From Clostridiales bacterium (GTDB lineage: Bacteria > Bacillota_A > Clostridia > Oscillospirales > Oscillospiraceae), in contig DXUR01000003.1 in assembly GCA_019417795.1 (NCBI GenBank), positions 46,797 to 52,100 on the forward strand: a stretch of 5,304 nucleotides of DNA. The letters are read 5' to 3'. A model generated the notes under the pieces. That model had not been told where the DNA came from, ran no database searches, and saw only the letters and a program-made list of their open reading frames with translations. Shown here piece by piece: positions 1 to 4,819 of the stretch (the stretch's first letter is position 1; every line of letters begins with the position of its first letter). A program made the translations under genes and the position numbers.

Positions 1-332
1 ACCACATAATCAAGGGAGTGAAGACTAACCAGGCTATCAATAGCTGTCGTCACCGTGCCGTTTGAGTAATACGCCCACTTCGCCCATTGACGCAACTCAG
101 AGATATACTGCATGGGATCTCTCGCCATTCGCGCGATTTCTTCCGTGGAATACGGAGCAGTACATTTCGTACCGTAGTTGACCACGTTCAAATAGGACGA
201 ACCCAAACGTGTGTTAAACTCATAGGTCTTGTTGTCCTGCGGCGCACTGTTTACTTGCGACACAGGTACTGCGGCCTGCATTTCAGATTGATCTCGGCCC
301 ATAATCCGACCAAAGAATGATCTTCCTGCCAC
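1..332 (-). CDS. Probable portal protein, N-terminal 110 codons (partial, cut by window edge)
   Basis: This reading frame starts at a GTG (332-330) and stays open to the left edge, so only the N-terminus is visible. The start is chosen because a near-perfect Shine-Dalgarno sequence, AAAGGAGGTGA, lies 6 nt upstream and overlaps the terL stop codon; only 15 nt separate the two genes. The protein begins MAGRSFFGRIMGRDQ, has a polar linker up to about residue 40, and then reads as a folded domain. The segment at residues 88-99 (YYSNGTVTTAID), followed by SLHSLDYV (103-110), resembles the early region of phage portal proteins, and the terS-terL-portal order is the usual one. Portals are dodecameric rings at a capsid vertex that bind the terminase motor. 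The position and the start are seen; the family assignment is an inference from gene order and motif feel. A different head protein is possible. Confidence 0.7.
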   Translation of the reverse strand, partial: MAGRSFFGRIMGRDQSEMQAAVPVSQVNSAPQDNKTYEFNTRLGSSYLNVVNYGTKCTAPYSTEEIARMARDPMQYISELRQWAKWAYYSNGTVTTAIDSLVSLHSLDYV

Positions 333-338
333 TTGTCT

Positions 339-350
339 TCACCTCCTTTA
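339..350 (-). promoter_or_regulatory. Ribosome binding site deciding the GTG start of the portal-like gene
   Basis: On the minus strand this reads TAAAGGAGGTGA, an extended complement of the 16S 3' end. It ends 6 nt before the GTG at 332 and its first bases are the terL stop codon TAA. No ATG lies at a suitable distance, so this site fixes the GTG start and suggests translational reinitiation after terL. Confidence 0.85.
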
Positions 351-2153
351 ATTACAAAGTGTTACGTATTCATACCCGGAGCTATCCGAGAAAAGATCCG
401 CTTCCAAAAGTGAAACGAAATAGTTGCCATAGGATACCGATGTGTACCGGTCTTTCCGCGCACCCGGACGTTCCTCAATCTTAATGAGGTTGGTTTGGTT
501 CTGCACAGTATACTCCAACCCAATCATCTCATTGATCAACGCCACCGTCTCAAGGAAAGGACGCTCATAGAAAAGTTGGGTATCTACATCAGCAGAGGCA
601 TACTCAGGATACAAGCGCTGCAATTCTTCAACGCCCTCCTGGTTGCTTACCATAAGTTCGATCATTCGGTTGTTCAAACTATCCCGCATAGAAACAGCAA
701 TTTTGCTGTTCAGTTCCAAAGACGCCTTAACCGAGAAAACTACCTCTTTCTGGCCTGCAATTACGATACGAGCTTTCAGCTTATCATCGTTCATACACGT
801 CCAAGGTTCGTATTCCACATTCCGATCTACGTCATAAAGCACTTTAGCCAAAGCGTCGTAAATAGCGACACCCGCGTTTCGTGTATCCAAAACGCAATAA
901 TCCGCCTCAAAGTCAGCGAACAGCTGCTTAATGCGAATGGCTTGTTTTGTCGTTTCAAATTCTGCCTGCGGCTCCATATAGACTACCTGCCGGCGATATC
1001 CCTGCTTGACCTCAATATGATCTCCGCTGGTATCTGAGACCTTATACTCCTTGCTCTCAGGGAGAGCACGAATGCAAGTAAATACCGAGTTATCGTTGCC
1101 GGTACCGCCCTCCGGGGCAATATCGCACGCGACAATACGGATTTCTCCTGCCTGTTTGGGAATTGTGTGCTTTGCCTTGACCTTTGACAGTACGTCCTCG
1201 TTCTTCCTTGGATAAAACGGACGTTTCAACACACGGTTCTTGTTCAGCATATCGTAGGTGAAGTAAGCATGGGCGTTCTCGGCCACCATCTGATTTTCAT
1301 ACTCAATCGTCCAGGCAACCCTATCCAGCTTCTTTCGCTCCTTCACCAAGAAGTCACGTGTTTTAATCTCGTGCTTCAAAGCAATGCTGTAATCCATACC
1401 GATCAGAACAGATTTGCCCTTGCCCAACATATCGCGGGTCACGAGCTTCATGTAGTCCCACATCCAGTGAGATTTATACCATGCAGAGCTGATATAGATT
1501 TCTTTCGGTTCCTCTTTCAGTTCTTTGTACTCGTCGGGGTACTTGATTCTGAACGGAATCTGCCGCTGGAACAGCGTAGGAGAAAGAACCGTGTCGATAA
1601 TGCTTTTCACAATCATACGGAACTCTTCATAAATGAAGACCGTAGCACGGTATCCACGCACATTCTCATTAGCAACCAGTACAACAATAGAGCTTCCGTT
1701 ATTAAACTTCACTTCGATATCGTTCTGGTTGTCCTTGATGGTCTTAATCTCCTGTTGAAGCAACGGAGATCTTGGCAAAATCTCTTTGGCGATTTTTTCT
1801 GATACGATCAATCTCGCCTGCTTTTTTGTTGCCGAAGCTACGACGATCAATGATCCAGGCCGCAAAATTGCTTCTTTACAGGCATAGACCGCAATGATAA
1901 ATGACTTTGCCGCACTACGAGCGGCCACAATGCAGATACTCGGAAAAATATCCATCAGGTACAAAATGATGTGCTGATAGAGATACAGAGTAATTCCGAA
2001 ATACCGCTGCACAAAGCGGCTGGGGTTCCTTCGCCAAAACGTTATCCAATCCAATAGCTTTTTGACAAACTCAGGGTCGTTCAATTTGCTATTGGGTGAG
2101 AAATGTTCATGGACGTGTTTTTGCCGCTCATCCATCAACGCTTCGTAATCCAT
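348..2153 (-). CDS. terL: Terminase large subunit (TerL), DNA-packaging ATPase and nuclease
   Basis: This 601-residue protein has the length and layout of a phage terminase large subunit, the motor that pumps DNA into the procapsid and cuts the concatemer. The N-terminal ATPase shows a Walker A loop ARSAAKS at 78-84 (Lys83), a Walker B strand VFIYEE at 172-177 with Glu177 as likely catalytic glutamate, and a coupling motif ISSAW at about 221-225. The C-terminal RNase H-like nuclease begins at about residue 338 with IRIVACDIAP (Asp344), continues with YCVLDTRNAG (Asp423), and ends with RKDRYTSVSYGNY (Asp568), giving the three expected metal-binding acids. The ATG lies 3 nt after the stop of the upstream gene and is preceded by GGAGGAGTGAG, so the last codons of terS supply its ribosome binding site. 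The frame is intact. Walker B has Glu176 where Asp is more usual. The assignment is confident; the subfamily is not determined. Confidence 0.95.
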   Translation of the reverse strand: MDYEALMDERQKHVHEHFSPNSKLNDPEFVKKLLDWITFWRRNPSRFVQRYFGITLYLYQHIILYLMDIFPSICIVAARSAAKSFIIAVYACKEAILRPGSLIVVASATKKQARLIVSEKIAKEILPRSPLLQQEIKTIKDNQNDIEVKFNNGSSIVVLVANENVRGYRATVFIYEEFRMIVKSIIDTVLSPTLFQRQIPFRIKYPDEYKELKEEPKEIYISSAWYKSHWMWDYMKLVTRDMLGKGKSVLIGMDYSIALKHEIKTRDFLVKERKKLDRVAWTIEYENQMVAENAHAYFTYDMLNKNRVLKRPFYPRKNEDVLSKVKAKHTIPKQAGEIRIVACDIAPEGGTGNDNSVFTCIRALPESKEYKVSDTSGDHIEVKQGYRRQVVYMEPQAEFETTKQAIRIKQLFADFEADYCVLDTRNAGVAIYDALAKVLYDVDRNVEYEPWTCMNDDKLKARIVIAGQKEVVFSVKASLELNSKIAVSMRDSLNNRMIELMVSNQEGVEELQRLYPEYASADVDTQLFYERPFLETVALINEMIGLEYTVQNQTNLIKIEERPGARKDRYTSVSYGNYFVSLLEADLFSDSSGYEYVTLCN

Positions 2154-2156
2154 AAC

Positions 2157-3152
2157 TCACTCCTCCGAATCAGACAGGCTAAATTCCTTGTCCAGTTCCT
2201 TAGAGCCGGTCAATAGATTGCGAAGAGGTCTGGTCATGAACCGCTCAATATACTCCTTCAAATGATCGAAGTCCGCATACAGCTTCTTGTCCTTGTAATA
2301 TTCAGCCGGACAAAACTCCTCGATGTCTCGAATCATTTCTCCCAAAGGACTCAGCTGCTTTTCAGCCTCAGCCTTTTTCTTCCGGTCTTCAATCTCAGTA
2401 GTAGCTGCGTCAATCTGCGACTTGTAGCTATTCGCAGCCGTACCAATGTTGGAATCTCCCTTCTGAAGCAGCTTCCGCAGATTGAGCTTCATAAAGCAGA
2501 TCGAAACGTACAGTTCCTCCTGCCGCTTATCCATCGGCTCGCCGTATCGCTTTACCCAATCCTGATACTCGTACTGCATAGAATCGTAGTCGCCAGCATC
2601 AAAACCGACACCAAACCGGCGCACAACCTCCTCGGGCGTCTGGATGTCGTCATTTTTTGCTACATCCTCCACCGTAGGTGCGTTTTCCACATTGGCTTCC
2701 CAGCGCCGCACCAATGTATCAGAGTAGGTCGTTGCTCCGTCTACCTGGCTCAAATTCAGTCTGGAAATATAGGTACTGATCCGATTGCGGCTCTTTCCAT
2801 TGCGGCTCTCACTGATCTTTCGTGACGACGCCCAGATGTCCAAATCAAAGTACATATCCGTGATTTGGCAAATCCGCTCTGCCGCCGCATCTTCGTCTCC
2901 GTCATAGAACTTTACGTACTGTTCGTAAAGCTCTGCAACGCAGTTCTTACAGATAGAGACAAAGCCGTTGTTACCCTTATAAATAGGGGACTTTGAACGG
3001 CCAAAATTAGTCTCCTGTTTTTTGTACTTGTGGCCGCAGCAGGTACAGCGATATTCTTCATCGCTGATTACACGCGGCTCAACTTCGGTAGGCTTCGCAT
3101 CTTTCACTACCTTTTGCGTAGCCGGTTTCATCAGCTGTTTCTTTGCCGCCAT
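2157..3152 (-). CDS. Putative terminase small subunit with an N-terminal zinc ribbon
   Basis: This 331-residue protein lies directly upstream of terL, with 3 nt between them, where the small terminase subunit that recognises phage DNA is usually encoded. The ATG at 3152 is preferred because AAAGGAGGT lies 7 nt upstream; a longer frame from 3215 would run through a terminator hairpin. Residues 36-39 (CTCC) and 68-71 (CKNC) form a C-x2-C/C-x2-C pair spaced like a zinc ribbon, followed by an aromatic and acidic region typical of helices. A charged, probably coiled segment spans about 245-266 (ATTEIEDRKKKAEAEKQ). The C-terminus is very acidic and ends SLSDSEE. The zinc ribbon and 331-residue length differ from classical helix-turn-helix small terminases of about 150-200 residues. 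The role rests on gene position; the family was not recognised from sequence alone. Other DNA-binding packaging factors are possible. Confidence 0.65.
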   Translation of the reverse strand: MAAKKQLMKPATQKVVKDAKPTEVEPRVISDEEYRCTCCGHKYKKQETNFGRSKSPIYKGNNGFVSICKNCVAELYEQYVKFYDGDEDAAAERICQITDMYFDLDIWASSRKISESRNGKSRNRISTYISRLNLSQVDGATTYSDTLVRRWEANVENAPTVEDVAKNDDIQTPEEVVRRFGVGFDAGDYDSMQYEYQDWVKRYGEPMDKRQEELYVSICFMKLNLRKLLQKGDSNIGTAANSYKSQIDAATTEIEDRKKKAEAEKQLSPLGEMIRDIEEFCPAEYYKDKKLYADFDHLKEYIERFMTRPLRNLLTGSKELDKEFSLSDSEE

Positions 3153-3159
3153 GTCCGCG

Positions 3160-3168
3160 ACCTCCTTT
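3160..3168 (-). promoter_or_regulatory. Ribosome binding site deciding the terS-like start
   Basis: On the minus strand this reads AAAGGAGGT, 7 nt before the ATG at 3152. It supports the MAAKKQ start over the in-frame ATG at 3215, which would add 21 residues encoded by the terminator hairpin. Confidence 0.85.
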
Positions 3169-3177
3169 CTATATGAC

Positions 3178-3210
3178 AAAACCTCGGAAGTCCAAAGACC
3201 CCGAGGTTTT
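3178..3210 (-). terminator. Strong hairpin terminator between tRNA-Lys(TTT) and the packaging genes
   Basis: A perfect 10-bp inverted repeat, AAAACCTCGG and CCGAGGTTTT, encloses 13 nt, with an extra GTC/GAC pairing around a TTTG loop. The stem carries an A-tract on one side and a T-tract on the other, so it has the form of an intrinsic terminator on either strand. It lies 21 nt after the tRNA-Lys CCA and 25 nt before the terS-like start, so it would end the tRNA operon. The packaging genes must then rely on read-through or on a promoter I cannot identify. Confidence 0.75.
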
Positions 3211-3231
3211 CTCAATCGTTATAATTTTTTC

Positions 3232-3307
3232 TGGTGCGCCTGAAGGGATTTGAACCCCCGACCCACGCATTAAAAGTGCGCTGCTCTCCCAACTGAGCTA
3301 CAGGCGC
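3232..3307 (-). tRNA. tRNA-Lys(TTT)
   Basis: The 76-nt cloverleaf has acceptor GCGCCTG/CAGGCGC, D stem GCTC/GAGC, anticodon stem GCGCA/TGCGT with loop CTTTTAA, and T loop TTCAAAT. It has discriminator A and an encoded CCA. Anticodon TTT reads AAA and AAG lysine codons. It is the last tRNA of the array, just before the terminator. Confidence 0.97.
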
Positions 3308-3617
3308 ATATGTTATATTCAATCAGGCAATAATTCCGATTCGCGCGGTTACTACACTTATTTATCCTCCGTTGCTGACTACCTTTAGAGGGGCATACTT
3401 TCTCAGGTTCACGAAGTCCCGTTGGGGTATGCCAGCCCGCCGCGCTCCTGATCGGCTTGCCGCTTTGCTTACAGCGTTCAGGTTGGTCTATCGCGTTTTG
3501 CCTGCGCCGGACTTTCACCGGAGGGAGCGACCCCAATCTACCTGCACACGGCCAATTTTTTATTTTACCGACGTGTCAGAGCCGTCACACGTCATCATAG
3601 GTAGTGTCCTTACGGAC
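3308..3617 (-). ncRNA. Candidate structured RNA, 3' portion (unrecognised)
   Basis: These 310 bases between tRNA-Phe and tRNA-Lys hold no convincing gene but many stems. In transcript order they are: GTCC-GTAA-GGAC (3617-3606), a GNRA-capped hairpin touching the tRNA-Phe CCA; GACGTGT/ACACGTC (3593-3570) with a 10-nt loop; an A-rich linker; a CCGG-TGAAAGT-CCGG element; CCTGA/TCAGG (3482-3447) enclosing smaller hairpins; GGCATAC/GTATGCC (3433-3392); and a bulged AATCGG/CCTGATT hairpin (3341-3321). A 6-bp pairing, CCTCCG (3524-3519) with CGGAGG (3371-3366), could close the central domain, and GCCGTGT could pair with GCGCGGC. Some of these pairings exclude each other. I compared it by eye with RNase P RNA, tmRNA, the cobalamin riboswitch and group I and II introns and found no convincing match. 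The strand is inferred from the flanking tRNAs, and the exact ends are unknown. Confidence 0.55.
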
Positions 3618-3693
3618 TGGTGGGATAAGAAGGAATCGAACCTCCGACGCGCAGGGCTTCAACCTGCCGCTCTTCCAACTGAGCTATCATCCC
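3618..3693 (-). tRNA. tRNA-Phe(GAA), embedded in a candidate structured RNA
   Basis: The 76-nt cloverleaf has acceptor GGGATGA/TTATCCC with one G-U pair, D stem GCTC/GAGC, perfect anticodon stem GCAGG/CCTGC with loop TTGAAGC, and T loop TTCGATT. It has discriminator A and an encoded CCA. Unlike most other members it is isolated, with 140 nt of GC-rich non-coding sequence upstream and 310 nt downstream. Confidence 0.97.
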
Positions 3694-3833
3694 ATAGCGC
3701 TACGCATTTTTGTTTATCGGCATTGCACAGGACAGCGTAGCAAAGTCCACCGTCCCCTGTCGCTGGAACCGCGCCGCTTTCGTACCGTTTGTCTTGGGGT
3801 CGTTAGAAAGCAGTAAATATCAACACATCCCGT
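3694..3833 (-). ncRNA. Candidate structured RNA, 5' portion (unrecognised)
   Basis: This 140-nt gap between tRNA-Ser and tRNA-Phe has no plausible ORF with a ribosome binding site. It contains a perfect 7-bp pairing, GCTACGC (3741-3735) with GCGTAGC (3705-3699), just before tRNA-Phe, and a competing CAGCG/CGCTG pairing. Two segments match the other side of tRNA-Phe: CGACCCCAA (3802-3794) is complementary to TTGGGGTCG (3536-3528), and GCGCGGTT (3774-3767) is complementary to AACCGCGC (3350-3343). It also shares the 8-mer AAAGCGGC with the downstream block. It may be the 5' domain of one RNA that includes tRNA-Phe, or a separate spacer element. Confidence 0.45.
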
Positions 3834-3926
3834 TGGCGGCGGAAGTAGGACTCGAACCCACAAGCCGCTCATCACGACCAACAGTTTTCAAGACTGCTCC
3901 CCGCACCTACTGGGGTCAATTCCGCC
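3834..3926 (-). tRNA. tRNA-Ser(TGA), with an unusual D arm
   Basis: This 93-nt class II tRNA has acceptor GGCGGAA/TTCCGCC, anticodon stem GCAGT/ACTGT with loop CTTGAAA (anticodon TGA), a long variable arm, T stem GTGGG/CCTAC with loop TTCGAGT, discriminator G and an encoded CCA. The D arm is odd: the pairable stem is CCCC/GGGG around AGTAGGTGC, leaving four bases (TTGA) after the acceptor instead of two. It reads UCA and related serine codons. Confidence 0.93.
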
Positions 3927-3937
3927 ACTTGTGAAAT

Positions 3938-4108
3938 TTAGGCACACATTATTTTTTCAAGCTGATCGTACCCAACCCGAGCTGCCCATTCTGCGTGCTC
4001 AAAGAACACAACAGCCTTTCCATGATCGTCTCGAATGTATAGGCAAAGTGTTTTTGCTCCATTCACCGGGGACACATAATACATTAAAGATCCAAACGGA
4101 AACTTCAT
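3938..4108 (-). CDS. Small orphan protein (56 aa) inside the tRNA array
   Basis: The preferred start is the ATG at 4108, giving MKFPFGSLMYY and 56 residues; it is preceded by GGTGAT, a 6-nt match to the anti-Shine-Dalgarno, 3 nt upstream. A GTG at 4120 would add MGDS but falls inside that site. The composition looks like a real folded protein, with alternating hydrophobic strands in the first half (LCLYIRDDHGKAVVFF) and a helix-like end (WAARVGYDQLEKIMCA). There is no signal peptide or membrane segment. I recognise no family. It starts 72 nt after the tRNA-Tyr CCA and stops 11 nt before tRNA-Ser, so it would be made from the tRNA precursor transcript. It could be a chance frame, since it is short. 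Confidence 0.5.
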   Translation of the reverse strand: MKFPFGSLMYYVSPVNGAKTLCLYIRDDHGKAVVFFEHAEWAARVGYDQLEKIMCA

Positions 4109-4132
4109 TGAATCACCCACTCATCAATTTGA

Positions 4133-4162
4133 ACCCGACCTTATTTCAACTGCATATCGGGT
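4133..4162 (-). other. Hairpin in the spacer after tRNA-Tyr
   Basis: A perfect 6-bp stem ACCCGA/TCGGGT encloses 18 nt, in the spacer between tRNA-Tyr and the 56-aa ORF. It is followed by TTCAAAT, a tRNA T-loop-like string, but the flanking bases do not pair as a T stem. It may be a processing element or an eroded tRNA. Confidence 0.35.
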
Positions 4163-4179
4163 AGCAACAAATATTTGTA

Positions 4180-4266
4180 TGGTAGGGGAGGTGGGAGTCG
4201 AACCCACTCAGCTCGAAAGCAACGGTTTTACAGACCGCCCCAGCTCTCCAACTCTGGCGCTCCCCT
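4180..4266 (-). tRNA. tRNA-Tyr(GTA)
   Basis: This 87-nt class II tRNA has acceptor AGGGGAG/CTCCCCT, D stem CCAG/CTGG, anticodon stem GCGGT/ACCGT with loop CTGTAAA (anticodon GTA), a long variable arm, perfect T stem GTGGG/CCCAC with loop TTCGACT, discriminator A and an encoded CCA. Its long variable arm is normal for bacterial tRNA-Tyr. Confidence 0.96.
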
Positions 4267-4285
4267 ATATTTACTATTCTTATAT

Positions 4286-4361
4286 TGGTACGGGTAGAGG
4301 GGGTTGAACCCACGACCTTCTGATTAAGAGTCAGCTGCTCTACCAACTAAGCTATACCCGC
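4286..4361 (-). tRNA. tRNA-Lys(CTT), with stem mismatches
   Basis: The 76-nt cloverleaf has acceptor GCGGGTA/TACCCGT (terminal G-U), D arm GCTT/GAGC, anticodon stem GCTGA/TCAGA with a G-A mismatch at the outer pair, loop CTCTTAA (anticodon CTT), and T stem GTGGG/CCCTC with a T-T mismatch. It has discriminator A and an encoded CCA. It is the second lysine tRNA in the array, specific for AAG. Confidence 0.92.
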
Positions 4362-4364
4362 ATA

Positions 4365-4440
4365 TGGAGCTGGTGGACGGACTTGAACCCCCGACCTACT
4401 GATTACAAATCAGCCACTCTACCGACTGAGCTACACCAGC
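4365..4440 (-). tRNA. tRNA-Thr(TGT)
   Basis: The 76-nt cloverleaf has perfect acceptor GCTGGTG/CACCAGC, D stem GCTC/GAGT, anticodon stem GCTGA/TCAGT with loop TTTGTAA (anticodon TGT), T stem GGGGG/CCGTC with one G-G mismatch, discriminator T and an encoded CCA. It is 3 nt (TAT) from the next tRNA on each side. Confidence 0.95.
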
Positions 4441-4443
4441 ATA

Positions 4444-4519
4444 TGGAGCTGACACAGAGACTCGAACTCTGAACCTATTGCTTACGAAGCAACCGCTCTA
4501 CCATTAGAGCTATGTCAGC
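4444..4519 (-). tRNA. tRNA-Thr(CGT)
   Basis: The 76-nt cloverleaf is regular: acceptor GCTGACA/TGTCAGC, D stem GCTC/GAGC, anticodon stem GTTGC/GCAAT with loop TTCGTAA (anticodon CGT), perfect T stem CAGAG/CTCTG, discriminator T and an encoded CCA. It complements the TGT threonine tRNA beside it by reading ACG. Only 1 nt separates it from the tRNA-Trp CCA. Confidence 0.96.
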
Positions 4520-4520
4520 A

Positions 4521-4598
4521 TGGCAGGGGTTGAAGGACTTGAACCCTCACCTACATCGGTTTTGGAGACCGGAGTGCTACCAATTACACCAAACCCCT
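4521..4598 (-). tRNA. tRNA-Trp(CCA)
   Basis: The 78-nt cloverleaf has perfect acceptor AGGGGTT/AACCCCT, D stem GTGT/GCAC, anticodon stem CCGGT/ACCGA with an outer C-A mismatch, loop CTCCAAA (anticodon CCA), T stem GAGGG/CCTTC, discriminator G and an encoded CCA. The variable loop (TGTAGGT) is 7 nt, longer than the usual 5. The CCA anticodon reads UGG only, so it gives no sign of UGA being read as tryptophan. Confidence 0.93.
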
Positions 4599-4605
4599 AT
4601 AAAAA

Positions 4606-4682
4606 TGGCGACGTGTACGGGACTTGAACCCGTGACCTCCGACGTGACAGGCCGGCGCTCTACTCTTCTGAGCTAACACGCC
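4606..4682 (-). tRNA. tRNA-Asp(GTC), with an atypical D loop
   Basis: The 77-nt cloverleaf has acceptor GGCGTGT/ACACGTC, D stem GCTC/GAGC, anticodon stem CCGGC/GTCGG with loop CTGTCAC (anticodon GTC), perfect T stem ACGGG/CCCGT with loop TTCAAGT, discriminator G as expected for aspartate, and an encoded CCA. The 9-nt D loop AGAAGAGTA lacks the usual GG dinucleotide that docks with the T loop. Confidence 0.94.
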
Positions 4683-4690
4683 ATATACAA

Positions 4691-4736
4691 CAACCATTTA
4701 TGGTTGCATTTTTATTTTGCAACCAATTTAGGTTGC
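4691..4736 (-). repeat. Two tandem hairpins between tRNA-Glu and tRNA-Asp
   Basis: The only long spacer in this tightly packed part of the array (56 nt) holds two related inverted repeats. In transcript order they are GCAACC-TAAATT-GGTTGC (4736-4719), 2 nt after the tRNA-Glu CCA, an A-rich linker, and CAACCA-TAAA-TGGTTG (4706-4691). Both stems share the core CAACC/GGTTG. No U-run follows either on the minus strand, so they do not look like terminators of the array; processing signals or a duplicated relic are possible. Confidence 0.7.
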
Positions 4737-4738
4737 TT

Positions 4739-4815
4739 TGGTGATGCGTCCGGGGATCGAACCCGGAAATTCCACCTTGAAAGGGTGGTGACTCTACCAA
4801 TTCGTCCAACGCACC
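4739..4815 (-). tRNA. tRNA-Glu(TTC)
   Basis: The 77-nt cloverleaf has acceptor GGTGCGT/ACGCATC, a 3-bp D stem GAC/GTC with an 11-nt loop (as in E. coli tRNA-Glu), anticodon stem CCACC/GGTGG with loop CTTTCAA (anticodon TTC), perfect T stem CCGGG/CCCGG with loop TTCGATC, discriminator A and an encoded CCA. It lies 4 nt after tRNA-Leu. Confidence 0.95.
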
Positions 4816-4819
4816 ATGT

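Noticed and set aside
495..1802. Long plus-strand frames opposite the terminase large subunit
   Set aside because: They are antisense shadows of a gene with clear catalytic motifs, lack good ribosome binding sites, and read as low-quality protein.
2262..2825. A 187-codon plus-strand frame opposite the terS-like gene
   Set aside because: It is antisense to a well-supported gene with a strong start, and its composition (runs of Leu, Val, Ser) fits an antisense shadow.
3153..3215. Upstream ATG at 3215 adding 21 residues to the terS-like protein
   Set aside because: The extension is encoded by the terminator hairpin and lacks a ribosome binding site, while AAAGGAGGT fits the ATG at 3152.
3501..3525. 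CCGGTGAAAGTCCGG resembling a cobalamin riboswitch or group II intron segment
   Set aside because: The other conserved boxes of the cobalamin riboswitch are missing, and no intron domain V or reverse transcriptase is present. The match is only a short string.
3308..3617. RNase P RNA or tmRNA
   Set aside because: The GAGGAAAGTCC and later core boxes of RNase P, and the tRNA-like ends and tag frame of tmRNA, are not seen.
3270..3934. Several 70-122-codon frames across the tRNA-Lys, tRNA-Phe and tRNA-Ser region
   Set aside because: They run through tRNA genes, have no ribosome binding sites and show typical tRNA-translation strings.
4121..4165. A twelfth tRNA suggested by GGTTCAAAT
   Set aside because: The bases around the T-loop-like string do not pair as a T stem, and no acceptor or anticodon arm can be built.
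4146..4346. A 66-codon minus-strand frame over tRNA-Lys(CTT) and tRNA-Tyr
   Set aside because: It is a translation of tRNA sequence, with the familiar VEQLTLNQKVVGSTPSTR pattern produced by misannotated tRNAs.
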